Below, piece by piece: positions 43,897 through 53,706 of a stretch of 64,000 nucleotides of DNA. The DNA is taken from contig JAJFFY010000008.1 in the NCBI GenBank assembly GCA_021776415.1, positions 17,656 to 81,655 on the forward strand, read 5' to 3'. The notes under the pieces were generated by a model. The model searched no databases. It was not told where the DNA came from and was given only the letters and a program-made list of their open reading frames with translations. The DNA comes from Hyphococcus sp. (GTDB taxonomy: Bacteria > Pseudomonadota > Alphaproteobacteria > Caulobacterales > Parvularculaceae). Both the position numbers and the translations under genes were made by a program. Numbering within the stretch: position 1 is the stretch's first letter; every line of letters begins with the position of its first letter.

Positions 43897-44295
43897 TTAA
43901 GCGCCCGCTGATCGGTAATGTACCCCCGCCTCAAGTGAACGCGCCAAAGCTGCTTGCTGAATCGCTCCGTCAAAATCGCCGGCAGCGCTCAAATAGTTCG
44001 CATAGGCAAGGCGCGCACTAGCCCGCCCTGGTTCAAACTGTATCGCTTGTTGAAATTGCGCACTTGCCGCATCGAAGTTTTTGTCGCGCCAAAACAATAT
44101 TTCGCCCAAAACCTCATGCGTTTCAGCAAGTACCGGATCAAGCGATAAAGCCATGTTTACCGCTATACGCGCTTGTTCATCACTCCCTGACGATTGTAAA
44201 TATGTTCGCGCCAATGCGGCATATGCCGCTGCAAATTGACTATCTTTGGCAATGGCGCTCTCGAAATATTCGATTGCTTTTTTTCTGCCCTGCAC
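43897..44295 (-). pseudogene. TPR-repeat protein fragment
   Basis: About 130 residues of tetratricopeptide repeats: KAIEYFESAIAKDSQFAAAY, ARIAVNMALSLDPVLAETHE and ASAQFQQAIQFEPGRASARL. Such repeats normally form the C-terminal half of winged-helix or cyclase-type regulators of 500-700 residues, as in the broken gene at 25231. Here similarity starts abruptly at RKKAIEYFE near 44290, ten bases from one end of the 12-bp inverted repeat that bounds the pentapeptide island, and it ends early as well. I take it as a regulator interrupted by the island insertion. Confidence 0.6.
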
Positions 44296-44303
44296 ACCAG
44301 ATC

Positions 44304-44315
44304 ATTTGAGATGAG
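44304..44315 (+). repeat. 12-bp inverted repeat, left boundary of the island
   Basis: ATTTGAGATGAG is the exact reverse complement of 49558-49569. A second short match (GTGCAG) lies just outside both copies after a small gap. The pair encloses the two-gene pentapeptide system and nothing else. Confidence 0.5.
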
Positions 44316-44517
44316 ATCTGCCATTCAGTTAATCGCCAAAGGCTTCCGACGTCGCCAATTGTTCAGCACGACCTTGTGTAATTGCTCGCGACAGGTGCAG
44401 TCTTAAAGATTGAGCGATGCGTGAGGCCACTTTCTCAGGCACCGATATAAAATCATTTGTAGAAAGATTAGAGTTTTCCCGGCGTGATGAAGTGGGAGGA
44501 AAACCAAGCGCGATCAG

Positions 44518-47500
44518 TCAATATGTTCCGTTCACCGCCTGATGGCTCACAGTCGTACAATCTGGAAGGGAATGGATTCCTTCTGGCAAAATTGTACCCT
44601 CATTCGCGCACGCACCTTCAAAAGAGGTATCACTAGCGCCCACAGCGCCGGAAAAATCCACCGAAAGCAAGACTGCCGATCTGAATGACGTATTTGATAT
44701 GTCCGTTGATTTAAAATCTGCGAAAATCAATACCGCCTTTGAAAAATCTGAATGGCTCAAGTCCGCGCTTGAGAAATATGGCCTTGTCAATACTGAAGAT
44801 GAGAAATCCGTATGCGTTATTTTTTGCCCTTCGGCGAGAAGAAAAGAAATATTGCGACGAGAGAATGGCTTTGATCCCCCCGCATATTCTAGCGCCCTAG
44901 GTCTGATGGACAAATACGAGGCTCCGATAAAGTCCGCGCCAGAAATAATAGTCGATGTTAATAGCCAATCGCCATCCTTTTGGGCGACAGCCTTCAGAAG
45001 GAAGGGCATATTCACCGGCGTAAAAGCCACCGCGAACGCGAATGCCGCTGCAGCCGTGATACCTAGCGCGCCTCGAATATTGCGGATCAGCTTGGCCATC
45101 TGTTTGCGCAGGCGACTCGCTATGGAGCCAAGCACACCTCTGGTGCGCCCCCAAAGTCCCTGCCACCCTCCGCCTACAGAAGATTCTTCCACGTCATTTT
45201 TCTTAGTATCAGCATTTTCGACCCTGGTGGGGCTCTCGCCAAAAGGTGGAATGCGAAAAAGCTGCATAAGGGAAATGATAGTAATGAAAACTACAATTCC
45301 GAGTACGCCACCCGTAATCCAATAAGTGTCAACGCCCATAAATTGCAAGTCTGGCGCTTCATCACCAATGTATTGTCCATTTCTAATACGGTATATCTCT
45401 AGAACAAACCCAGAAATCGCCAAAGGCGCAACAAACCAGCCCAGTATTAAAGCAATTATTTGCTCCATGCTTGTTATTGTAAAGAAGTTCCTTATTTTCC
45501 TACGGAAGCTCTTTACCCAACTTCCCTTTGAGGAGCTTCGTGAGCCGAGAAAACCTGGTACAAGGCTGGCAAAAATCCATGGAAATAAATGACGGTCCAC
45601 AGGACGACCATCAGGAAACCGGTATGGAAGCCGTTTGGCTTCAAGCCATATCCTGGAATATTTCAGGTGAAACATCAGATAAAACGCCAGTATTAAAGCG
45701 GGCCCAGCGATGAAAAAAATCGATTTCGTCACCTCAATTCCGATTACAGGAAGCTTCAAACCAATAATACTCTTGGTAGAAACTGTTAATTCTTCATCCT
45801 TCGTCTGCGCTACCGTCGCGGACGCGTTGACGCCGTTTCTTGCAGAAGTGGTGGAGGCAGAATTCTGCGGCGCTGATAATTCCACCTGATCCGACGCCGA
45901 AGACTGTGCGCCATTATTTCTGGAATAGGAAGAATGGTCGACCGCTACATCGTTGCTGATGTTAACTAGGCTTAATATTGAATAGGCGCATACGAACATG
46001 AGAGTCGCAAATAGAATACGCGCCTGTCGCGTCAGATCTGCAACTGAACTTAATATGCCGCCAAAACTTTCAAGTTCCACTGGAAGGACAACTCCCGTAA
46101 GGTCTGCCCCGGCGAATTCTGTCCCCCGCAAACCTCGCGAGTCGAAAAAATTGGCGCCATGAAGCGACAGCGCGCGATTGAGACCTGTCATGCCTGTCAA
46201 TGTCGCCCCAGAAAAACTGACCTGCTCCAGTTTTGCTCTCTCGAAATTGGCGCCTCTTAAAAATGCATAGTCGAAATTCGCGGCGCCGTGGTTTTCATTT
46301 CTTTCGAATACGCCGCCTCTGAACATAGCATTTTCTAGCATACAGACCTTAAACGAGGCGCCGGTTGCATCAATTTCCTCTAAATTTGTCTGATAAAAAG
46401 AGCAGCTTTCTGAAGCGCCCTGCGCCGAAACGCGCTCACCAGACTCTGCGCCCATAGCATCTTCATCCATATCCTTTTTGAGCTGTTGATAAAACTGCGA
46501 TATGAATCTCAGCGCCTCCCGCAACGCCTCATTATGCTTGCAATAAGAACTTAATTGTTCGTAGAGATGGGTGGCTTTTTCATGGACAGCTCCGGCTGTT
46601 GGCCTTTGGAGTTGATCGGGCCCATAGTCCTCTCCATCCACTTTCACATCGTTGTTTTCGGTTTCGCGTTGCGCATCGTTGTCGTCATGCTTTGCACCAC
46701 CCTTTTTCGAAATCGACGTGAATTCTAGCTCTGCTTCACGGCTGCGCCGGTCAAATTCCTCGCGCTTTCGCTCGATTTCCATTATCTTGTGGCTGTCAAC
46801 AAGATCACCATCAAAACGCGTATGAACGGCGGAAGCCTGTGACAAGTTTGCTCCATCAAATGTCGTTCTTTTGAAAACACTCTCATCAAAATGCGCCCCC
46901 GAATAGTCCGCATTTTCAAAGAAACAATCGGAAACCAATGAACCGGACATTCGCAGGCGAGCCGCCATAGCGTAGCTAAAATGAACATCGCCAGCGGAAA
47001 TTCGATCAAAGGACGCCGTTGAAATCCGCGTTACAACTCTACCGCCTTTATTGTCGAATTTGGATTCGCGAGCGAGGATAGTGGCCTCGTCCTCGATGCG
47101 CTCCGCAAGTTGGCGCAGTAAGGCGCGAAGCGATACGTCAATCGAATGCATTTCCTCCTGTGTCACCGTTTCCGATATATTCTGCAGGATCGTCGATATG
47201 ATCGCATATTGCCACGGAATTTCTTCGATACGTGCGGGACGGAAATCCGTTTTCAATAATAACGCGTGGTCAAAATTAACGCGCCTTTCCATCCACGCCC
47301 CACGAAAAGCACAGCTGTAAATAACCGCATTTTCAAATATACTTTGGTCAAGCCGTGTACGCACCAAAGTTCTCAACGGAATTCGAAATGCGCCGTCATC
47401 AGCCAGGTTGCGAATTGCCGTAATTACCTTGCGCCATACTTTCTTCGAGTCATCATCAAATTCGTCAATTTCACCTTGCTTCGCTTCGATAAGCTCCGCA

Positions 47501-48279
47501 AACACTTGGTTGTGCGCTTCAATGATTATTTCGACTGGCGGCGCCTGGCGTAGCAGGCGCGCCAGGCGCGAATCTGTTCTCTTAACGTCGAAAGGAGGCA
47601 AGTCGGCCATCGTAAAGTCCGACTTCAAAATTTCCGCCCTTAGGAAACTGCCGCGAATTTCGGCGCCGCGGAAATAGCAGTTTTCGATACGACAACCGTC
47701 GAAATTGGTGCGTATCCATGTTCTATATTTAGCCGTATAAACTAGGTCAAAACGGCATGATATGATGCGCGAGTGGTGAAAATCAGATCGCGATAAATTC
47801 ACGCCGGAAAAGTTACATTTGTAAATATGTGCTCTGTCGAATTTTGTATCGGAGAGGTCCAGCGACGGCGCGTCGCTCCATTGTTCAATAGCTATCGCAT
47901 GGCTCCGCGTCCGGTCCGGCAGCATGACCGGACCAAAAGAACATCCGAGCAGAGTAGATTCAGAGAAATTCGCGTTCGTCAGAAGGGCTGGATTCTCCAC
48001 CAGGGCGGGTAACACGGTGAAGTCAACATCCTCGATACGCCACCCCGAGAAATTGCAAGCCTCCGTGTCATCCCCCGCCGCTCGCGCCGCCTTGACGCGG
48101 TCAATTTCCCGAACGATGCCGGTTTGCTTTAACCGGTTCCCCTTACTGATTTTAAAATCGGGCTCACCCGCCAATTGTGCGAGCCCGGCGCGGGGAAAAA
48201 TATCGACGCTAAAAGCGGGGTCAGGAACGATGCCATCATTGGCTTTCGGCGCTTCCTTCTTCCGGAAGAATTTTCCCAT
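44518..48279 (-). CDS. Giant pentapeptide-repeat membrane protein
   Basis: A 1253-residue protein with an unusual layout. Residues about 60-460 hold several runs of pentapeptide repeats of the A(D/N)LxF type (NFSGVNLSRSDFHHSRIIS, SFGPVML). A charged, probably coiled-coil stretch follows (KIMEIERKREEFDRRSREAE, about 495-600). More pentapeptides lie at about 640-745 (NFDYAFLRGANFERAKLEQV). Five predicted membrane helices lie near 752-775, 850-872, 936-958, 988-1010 and 1068-1090. A final pentapeptide block spans 1105-1240 (DFSSADLSHSDFSKAVLIF-like). I use the ATG at 48279; a GTG lies two codons upstream. It follows its four-helix partner by 45 bases. No catalytic domain is recognisable. Confidence 0.85.
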   Translation of the reverse strand: MGKFFRKKEAPKANDGIVPDPAFSVDIFPRAGLAQLAGEPDFKISKGNRLKQTGIVREIDRVKAARAAGDDTEACNFSGWRIEDVDFTVLPALVENPALLTNANFSESTLLGCSFGPVMLPDRTRSHAIAIEQWSDAPSLDLSDTKFDRAHIYKCNFSGVNLSRSDFHHSRIISCRFDLVYTAKYRTWIRTNFDGCRIENCYFRGAEIRGSFLRAEILKSDFTMADLPPFDVKRTDSRLARLLRQAPPVEIIIEAHNQVFAELIEAKQGEIDEFDDDSKKVWRKVITAIRNLADDGAFRIPLRTLVRTRLDQSIFENAVIYSCAFRGAWMERRVNFDHALLLKTDFRPARIEEIPWQYAIISTILQNISETVTQEEMHSIDVSLRALLRQLAERIEDEATILARESKFDNKGGRVVTRISTASFDRISAGDVHFSYAMAARLRMSGSLVSDCFFENADYSGAHFDESVFKRTTFDGANLSQASAVHTRFDGDLVDSHKIMEIERKREEFDRRSREAELEFTSISKKGGAKHDDNDAQRETENNDVKVDGEDYGPDQLQRPTAGAVHEKATHLYEQLSSYCKHNEALREALRFISQFYQQLKKDMDEDAMGAESGERVSAQGASESCSFYQTNLEEIDATGASFKVCMLENAMFRGGVFERNENHGAANFDYAFLRGANFERAKLEQVSFSGATLTGMTGLNRALSLHGANFFDSRGLRGTEFAGADLTGVVLPVELESFGGILSSVADLTRQARILFATLMFVCAYSILSLVNISNDVAVDHSSYSRNNGAQSSASDQVELSAPQNSASTTSARNGVNASATVAQTKDEELTVSTKSIIGLKLPVIGIEVTKSIFFIAGPALILAFYLMFHLKYSRIWLEAKRLPYRFPDGRPVDRHLFPWIFASLVPGFLGSRSSSKGSWVKSFRRKIRNFFTITSMEQIIALILGWFVAPLAISGFVLEIYRIRNGQYIGDEAPDLQFMGVDTYWITGGVLGIVVFITIISLMQLFRIPPFGESPTRVENADTKKNDVEESSVGGGWQGLWGRTRGVLGSIASRLRKQMAKLIRNIRGALGITAAAAFAFAVAFTPVNMPFLLKAVAQKDGDWLLTSTIISGADFIGASYLSIRPRALEYAGGSKPFSRRNISFLLAEGQKITHTDFSSSVLTRPYFSSADLSHSDFSKAVLIFADFKSTDISNTSFRSAVLLSVDFSGAVGASDTSFEGACANEGTILPEGIHSLPDCTTVSHQAVNGTY

Positions 48280-48324
48280 TTTCACCCCGCCAACTCCGTC
48301 GCAAATATCGTAAAAAGAACAATT

Positions 48325-49449
48325 CTAATTTGATTTACTGCGTTCCATCGCTTGAACTTGGTCGACAAGGTTGGCGATCACTCTCGGTATGGTGTTGTAG
48401 TAAGTCGTCTCAACGGAGCCTTGAAGTTTTGTTTCTTTCGAAAAGGCGCGCGTCCAGAAATCACCTTGCTTTCGAAAAGCGTAACCCCAGCCGAAATGAA
48501 GATTGAGAAGGAGAAAGACCACAGGGGCTATTTTTTTTCCTATGTCTGAAGATACCCCAGCAGGGTCAAACTGAAACCCAAATAGAATAACCGCAACCAG
48601 AGCAAGCGTCGCCACCGTCTTTATCAAAAAGGCGGCAAACTCTATCCTGAGGAACATCCATCGATTTTTCCAGGCGATATTCGAGCTGTAACGATCAAGA
48701 AACTCGGCCCGCTTTGCGTTCCACAATGACGCCTTTGCGAATAGTTCCGCGCTTTCAACCCAGGTGCACCCATCGGTAATCCTGTCCCGGACGGAATTGG
48801 CCATTTCAAATGCGCGTGTCGTGACATCGCTGTATAGTTGCGAAACTTCGTGTGCAAAATTCTCCGAAAGCCTCTCAATTTCCCGGAGAAACTGCCACCG
48901 AAGGAAAAACCTTACACCCGCAAGAACGGCGCCCGCCAGGACAATAGTAATTATTGCCTTCAGGGTTGGGTTAGCTACGTCAATTGCAAAAATGAAATCC
49001 GGAAGCCAATCGAGGCGTTTTGTTCCCGTTAGATATTCCGAAGCCGTCGCGGTAAAAATCGCAAGAAACAAAAAATATAAAATGAGCGTGAGTAATCGCA
49101 ACACGCCATAGAGCCAGGCGACCTTTTTCTCCATCGAGTCTGCCTTGTCGTAAGTTTCCTTATCAATCGGGAACATCGCCCTGACGTCCACGCGCACCTG
49201 TTTGGTGAACGGGAAAACATATTTGGAAACAAACCCAAAATCGGCAATCGCGATCTGAGCGTCGGCAGCGGAGGCATCTTCCGCCGCCCTGTGATCGCCA
49301 TAAGGCGACGACGTTTTCGCAGACTCCGGGGCGGAGTTTTCCCCCGATGGCGGCGTAGTGGAATTTGAATCCAAATTGAATTTTGCTTCAAAATCGGAAT
49401 TCAGGTCTTGTCTTCCCGAAAACTCTACCGGTAAACCTAAGTCTTCCAC
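48325..49449 (-). CDS. Four-helix membrane partner of the pentapeptide protein
   Basis: A 374-residue protein. The first 70 residues are polar and disordered; four membrane helices follow near 110-133 (LRLLTLILYFLFLAIFTA), 165-190 (AIITIVLAGAVLAGVRFFL), 272-298 (FLIKTVATLALVAVILFGF) and 310-330 (VVFLLLNLHFGWGYAF). An 80-residue cytoplasmic helical region between helices 2 and 3 (EIERLSENFAHEVSQLYSDV) could be a coiled coil. I know no family for it. It is the first gene of the two-gene unit; the tight spacing and shared island suggest the two proteins form a membrane complex. Confidence 0.78.
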   Translation of the reverse strand: MEDLGLPVEFSGRQDLNSDFEAKFNLDSNSTTPPSGENSAPESAKTSSPYGDHRAAEDASAADAQIAIADFGFVSKYVFPFTKQVRVDVRAMFPIDKETYDKADSMEKKVAWLYGVLRLLTLILYFLFLAIFTATASEYLTGTKRLDWLPDFIFAIDVANPTLKAIITIVLAGAVLAGVRFFLRWQFLREIERLSENFAHEVSQLYSDVTTRAFEMANSVRDRITDGCTWVESAELFAKASLWNAKRAEFLDRYSSNIAWKNRWMFLRIEFAAFLIKTVATLALVAVILFGFQFDPAGVSSDIGKKIAPVVFLLLNLHFGWGYAFRKQGDFWTRAFSKETKLQGSVETTYYNTIPRVIANLVDQVQAMERSKSN

Positions 49450-49947
49450 TTGTGCGATACCCCCGCATCCCTAGAAGAATGATTATATATATTGCGCTCA
49501 ATCCGCAAGCCAAGCTTGGATCACGTGTGTGTGATGGCAAATTTTGCTCTGCAATAACTCATCTCAAATAGTGCAGCCCGAGCTGCCTCATGCTTGATGG
49601 TTTCGCTGTGTCTTGGCGATCTAATCAGCTAACGCCTGCTTATAGAAGAGAACAGAAATGTTGCCGTATTTGCTATCTTGCTCGTTTTCGGCCCGCTCCT
49701 GATATTGAGGCTTCGGCAGAAAGCGCCTTCCGTCTAGATCGTGGAGGTTGAGTTGTCATAGTAAACAATGAATCTTTTTGCTCAGCTCTCCAGGGGGTTT
49801 CATTTTCGGCGAACTAGTCTGCTCCCTCTAAGCTGTATTTGTTAATCCTTATGCAGAGCGTATAAGATGACTGACCTAACTTCTTTAAACAAAGTCACGT
49901 CGAGATAGTACAAACGGCGGCATCAAAGGGGTTGTGGATGCCGGCGG
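49450..49947. other. Region upstream of the pentapeptide operon
   Basis: 498 bp without a gene. The promoter of the two-gene unit should be in its left part, and the right inverted repeat (49558-49569) lies about 110 bp upstream of the first start codon. Nothing else stands out. Confidence 0.5.
49558..49569 (-). repeat. 12-bp inverted repeat, right boundary of the island
   Basis: CTCATCTCAAAT, exact reverse complement of 44304-44315. It is followed by AGTGCAG, matching GTGTGCAG outside the left copy in inverted orientation. Confidence 0.5.
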
Positions 49948-50394
49948 TTATTCCATTATATCTTCGTTCCACAAATCTGCATTGTTGGCGATGAACGCTC
50001 GCATCATCTGAATTGAGGCGTCATGCGCGGCGTCAATAACCTCGACGCCGTGTTCGCGCAGGAAATCTTCGTTGCCGCCAAAGTTTTGCGTGTCGTTGAT
50101 CACCAGCCGTGGGATTTTAAACTGAACAATGGTTCCCGAACACATCATGCACGGAGACAGCGTCGTATAGAGCGTTGTATCGCGATAGGTGGTTTGCCGC
50201 CCGGCTTTGCGAAGGCAATCCATTTCACCATGGGCGATCGGGTCGCTCTGCTGGACCCTTTGATTGTGGCCGCAAGCCAAAACCGTCTCACCGCGCGCCA
50301 GCACTGCGCCGATTGGCAGACCACCCGCATCAGCGCTCTTTTTTGCTTCCGCAAAAGCAAGCTCGATAAATTTCCGGTCCGCTTCGTTCGTCAT
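49948..50394 (-). CDS. Cytosine deaminase of the yeast (Fcy1) type
   Basis: A 148-residue zinc deaminase. The zinc and proton-shuttle motifs are AHGEMDCLRKAG and LSPCMMCSGTI; DTTLYTTLSPC and the C-terminal DLWNEDIME closely follow yeast cytosine deaminase rather than the larger bacterial CodA or tRNA adenosine deaminase TadA. It converts cytosine to uracil. I start at the ATG at 50394 behind GGGAGAC; the open frame continues 30 codons upstream without similarity. It is divergent from upp, whose product uses the uracil formed, so the pair makes a compact salvage route. Confidence 0.85.
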   Translation of the reverse strand: MTNEADRKFIELAFAEAKKSADAGGLPIGAVLARGETVLACGHNQRVQQSDPIAHGEMDCLRKAGRQTTYRDTTLYTTLSPCMMCSGTIVQFKIPRLVINDTQNFGGNEDFLREHGVEVIDAAHDASIQMMRAFIANNADLWNEDIME

Positions 50395-50514
50395 TTTTGA
50401 CAGTCTCCCAATTTTCGGCCGTCCGGCTTTCGCCAGATGCGCCATCATGGACATTATGAAGCTTATCACCGATAACAAGCGCAATCTTCACAACGGCGAT
50501 TTATTGAGCATTTT

Positions 50515-51150
50515 ATGTCTGCATCCTTCACGCTTGTCGATCATCCTTTAATCCAGCACAAACTCACTATTCTGCGCCGAACGGACACACCGACGGCGCT
50601 GTTCCGCCAGCTCTTGCGTGAGATTGCGTTTGTTCTTGGCTGCGAAGTCACCAAGGATCTGCCGCTCGGCGAGATTGAAATCGACACGCCGCTGGAGCGC
50701 GGGTTTTTTCCTTATCTTGATGGTAAAAAGCTCTGTTTCGTATCGATCTTGCGCGCCGGCAACGGGTTGATCGACGGGCTCTTGGATCTGGTCCCGTCTG
50801 CGCGCGTCGGCCATATCGGCATGTACCGTGACCCTGAAACGCTGCATCCCGTGCAATATTATTTCAAGACACCGGCGGCGCTTGAAGAGCGACTGGTGGT
50901 GATGGTCGATCCGATGTTGGCGACTGCAAACACCGCGATTGCTGCGGCGACGAGGCTTAAGGAAAAAGGCGCGCGCAAGATGAAATTCATGTGCCTGCTT
51001 GCGGCGCCGGAAGGGGTTGCGGCGTTCTCAAAAGCCCACCCGGATATTCCCATCGTCTGCGCCGCATTAGACCGTGAGCTGAACGATCACGGCTATATCC
51101 TGCCGGGGCTCGGTGATGCTGGCGACCGCATGTATGGGACGAAAGACTAG
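50515..51150 (+). CDS. upp: Uracil phosphoribosyltransferase
   Basis: A 211-residue cytoplasmic enzyme that makes UMP from uracil and PRPP. Seen motifs are the N-terminal [35 protein letters not shown], the PRPP-binding [15 protein letters not shown] and the C-terminal uracil-binding [16 protein letters not shown]. Length and all signatures match Upp. The ATG at 50515 is close to the divergent deaminase gene, leaving 120 bp of shared control region. The following gene converges with seven bases between the stop codons. Confidence 0.95.
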   Translation: MSASFTLVDHPLIQHKLTILRRTDTPTALFRQLLREIAFVLGCEVTKDLPLGEIEIDTPLERGFFPYLDGKKLCFVSILRAGNGLIDGLLDLVPSARVGHIGMYRDPETLHPVQYYFKTPAALEERLVVMVDPMLATANTAIAAATRLKEKGARKMKFMCLLAAPEGVAAFSKAHPDIPIVCAALDRELNDHGYILPGLGDAGDRMYGTKD

Positions 51151-51157
51151 CTGGGTC

Positions 51158-51985
51158 TTACTTCTTCGCGGCCTGTTTGGCGGCGTCGATTTTCTCGATT
51201 AATTCGTCAGGGCGGAAGCCGGTGACGACGTCGATATAAGACCCGTCGAGGGCCGCGACGATAAACGCCGGCGTGCCGTCAATGCCCATATCCGCTGCAA
51301 TTCGATGAGTTTCCATAATTGCGTTGGCGACCTCCGCCTTCGTACGGGAGTTCTTTAGTTTGTCGATATTGATGCCCTGTTTTTTAGCGAGGCTATGAAT
51401 GCGCTCTTTGGTGAGCGTGCCTTTGGCGTCCATCATCGCAAAATGCAAAGGCAGAAATTTCTTCTGATCGCGTGCGGCTAGCGATATTTCGGCGGCGTAA
51501 TGGGACTCTTCTCTTAAAATCGGCAGCTCACGGAACACGATTTTAACCGATGCATCCCCAGCGGTAATTTCTTTGATCAGCGGCGTCGCGCGTTTGCAGA
51601 AAGTACAGTGATAGTCATAGAGCTCGATCACTGCGACGGTGGCTTTTTTCGGATTTTTACCGGTGATGTATCCGTGCGCCGGATCGAGGAGGGCGGAAAG
51701 ATTTGCCGCCGCACTCTCTATGGCAAGGGCTGCGCTTTGCTGGCGCTGGCGCGCGCTATATTCATTGACGGCCTCGATAATCACTTCCGGATTGCTCATC
51801 AGATAGTCGTGCACCAATTGGCGGATTTCATCTTCCTGAAGATCGGAAAAGGATGTTGAAATGCGCGATGGCGCTTTTGACTGCGATGGCTCTTCCTGGG
51901 CGGAGGAAAATGCAATCACGTTGACGCCCAGCGCAAAAGCGCCGATGAGAGCGGCGCCAATGCCTAGTTTCGTGCTCAAAAACAT
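51158..51985 (-). CDS. DsbA-family thiol:disulfide oxidoreductase
   Basis: A 275-residue exported thioredoxin-fold protein. The N-terminus has an uncleaved or cleaved signal segment (LGIGAALIGAFALGVNVIAF). A helical region of about 80 residues (IRQLVHDYLMSNPEVIIEAV) precedes the catalytic domain, as in Com1/DsbG-like proteins. The active site is CTFC in DYHCTFCKRATPLIKEI and the cis-Pro loop is GIDGTPAFIV. It forms or isomerises disulfides in the periplasm. Of two near ATGs I prefer 51985, with GGAG six bases ahead. It lies 55 bases downstream of the M48 protease gene in the same direction. Confidence 0.88.
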   Translation of the reverse strand: MFLSTKLGIGAALIGAFALGVNVIAFSSAQEEPSQSKAPSRISTSFSDLQEDEIRQLVHDYLMSNPEVIIEAVNEYSARQRQQSAALAIESAAANLSALLDPAHGYITGKNPKKATVAVIELYDYHCTFCKRATPLIKEITAGDASVKIVFRELPILREESHYAAEISLAARDQKKFLPLHFAMMDAKGTLTKERIHSLAKKQGINIDKLKNSRTKAEVANAIMETHRIAADMGIDGTPAFIVAALDGSYIDVVTGFRPDELIEKIDAAKQAAKK

Positions 51986-52039
51986 ACCCATCTCCGATAC
52001 CCCTGGAAGGTTATTGTGCGTCTATAAAATGAAGTGAAT

Positions 52040-53494
52040 TCAAAATCCTTGTGGCCCGACAAAGGTTGGGTCCGGTACATCGGGCCCGCGCTTGTCGCCG
52101 CCGGCCGGCTCGCTTGGCGCCGGGGCGTCTGTATCTTCGGTCTCGCCAGGCAGCGGCAGGCCGCCGCTCTCCGGCTGTGTGGCGAGAATAATGTCGGCGG
52201 CCTGGCGCCATTCCGGCGTTCCGCGCCGCAGCTTGGCGATGGCGCGCCGGGCAAACTGGTTGGCGTCGCGCTCGGCGCCGGCATGATAGCGCGATTCCGC
52301 GGTCGCCAATATCGCCAGCGTTTCGTTGTCCATCGCGCCATAAGCTCTGGCAAGCTCAAACCAGCCGAAGCTGTTGTTCGATTCTAAAAGCAATGCGCGC
52401 TTGAGTTCCTTCACCGCTTCTTCGCGGTCGGCATGTTCGCCTGAGGCGAGAAGCGCGCGGCCAAGATTAATGCGCAACAAGGCGTTATCAGTCAGAAGTT
52501 CCGTCGACCGCCTGTGCGGGCCAATCGCTTCGCTCGCGCGGCCGAATTCAAACAGCATCTGGCCTTCCAGCTCATGGAAATAAGGATTGTTGGGCTGCGC
52601 GGCGGTCAGCTTGCGGATTTCGCTGAGCCCGTCGTCGATGAGCCCGGTGCGGTAATATGCGACGGCGCGCGCATACTGGGCCTGGCCTGATTGATCCGTA
52701 AGCGGATATTTTCGAAAAGTAACCTTTGGATCATGAAGGAACCCGTATATTTTAGCTTGAATGTAATGCAGGCGTTCAATGTCTTCCGGACTGTCTTCAA
52801 GCTCATAATAAGGCGAGGAGACGACCCGTCGCTCAAGCGCGGACAGGCGCACATTCGCCATCGGGTGGGTCTGGGAATAGGGGTTGATCTTGCGACCACG
52901 AATGATCTGGCTGTTGCGCATTTTGCGCCAGATTTCGATTGCGCCCTTGCTCGAGTGACCGAGCTTGTCGAGATAGGTGATCGAGGACTGGTCGGCGGTG
53001 GATTCCTGGCCGCGGCTGTAAATCAGAAAATTTGCCTGTCCGATAGTTTGTCCAAGGCCTAAAATCCCTATGCTGGCTTCCGGCGCGCCGGCGGCGATCG
53101 CGCCGGCGGCGAGAATGAGGCCTAGCAGCATCGGCCGGGAGGCGGCGGCGATGGCGTCGCCGGTGCGCGCTGAATGCCCGCCCGCAAGGTGGCCGGCCTC
53201 ATGGGCGATCACCGATTCAATCTGGTTCGGCGTGTCGGCAATCGTCAACAGGCCGGTATTGACGCCCATATAACGCCCGCCCGCGAAGGCGTTGAACGAG
53301 CCGTCATTGACGACGATAATTTGAATGGAGTTTTCCGGCAGGCCGGCGACGCGGAAAATCGGCCGCGCGTAATCTTCGAGAAATATCTCGATCTCTGCAT
53401 CCCGCAATGTCCGTATGCCCTGCGCCTGGGCCAGAGACCCGCCAAAGGCGACGGTCGCGGCGGCAAGTGAAAGAAACGCTTTACGCAAGGACAT
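52040..53494 (-). CDS. Periplasmic M48 metalloprotease with TPR domain (BepA-like)
   Basis: A 484-residue exported protease/chaperone. A signal peptide (AFLSLAAATVAFGGSLAQAQ) is followed by an M48 domain with the zinc motif VIAHEAGHLAGGH near residue 98 and the third ligand in RGQESTADQSSITYL. The C-terminal half is TPR repeats. BepA proteases degrade or assist outer-membrane proteins such as LptD. Start is the ATG at 53494 with GGGAG ten bases upstream. It lies downstream of rne on the same strand, separated by a hairpin, and upstream of the DsbA-like gene, an arrangement suggesting envelope protein quality control. Confidence 0.9.
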   Translation of the reverse strand: MSLRKAFLSLAAATVAFGGSLAQAQGIRTLRDAEIEIFLEDYARPIFRVAGLPENSIQIIVVNDGSFNAFAGGRYMGVNTGLLTIADTPNQIESVIAHEAGHLAGGHSARTGDAIAAASRPMLLGLILAAGAIAAGAPEASIGILGLGQTIGQANFLIYSRGQESTADQSSITYLDKLGHSSKGAIEIWRKMRNSQIIRGRKINPYSQTHPMANVRLSALERRVVSSPYYELEDSPEDIERLHYIQAKIYGFLHDPKVTFRKYPLTDQSGQAQYARAVAYYRTGLIDDGLSEIRKLTAAQPNNPYFHELEGQMLFEFGRASEAIGPHRRSTELLTDNALLRINLGRALLASGEHADREEAVKELKRALLLESNNSFGWFELARAYGAMDNETLAILATAESRYHAGAERDANQFARRAIAKLRRGTPEWRQAADIILATQPESGGLPLPGETEDTDAPAPSEPAGGDKRGPDVPDPTFVGPQGF

Positions 53495-53706
53495 CAACAA
53501 GGGCTCCCAAGAAACAGCTATACCAGACTATGCGCCATTTGCGACAATTTCGAGGTCGCGCGGGCGCGGCGCCGCAATTGTGAAGGCGCGGCCAGCCGCG
53601 CCGCCATTCCTTAAGCGCACAACTGGCGCAAATCCGTCGCTGCCTTGAGCATTTCCGGATAAGTGTGACGCGGTTATCCGATAGAAATGCGACAAACAAA
53701 CAATCT

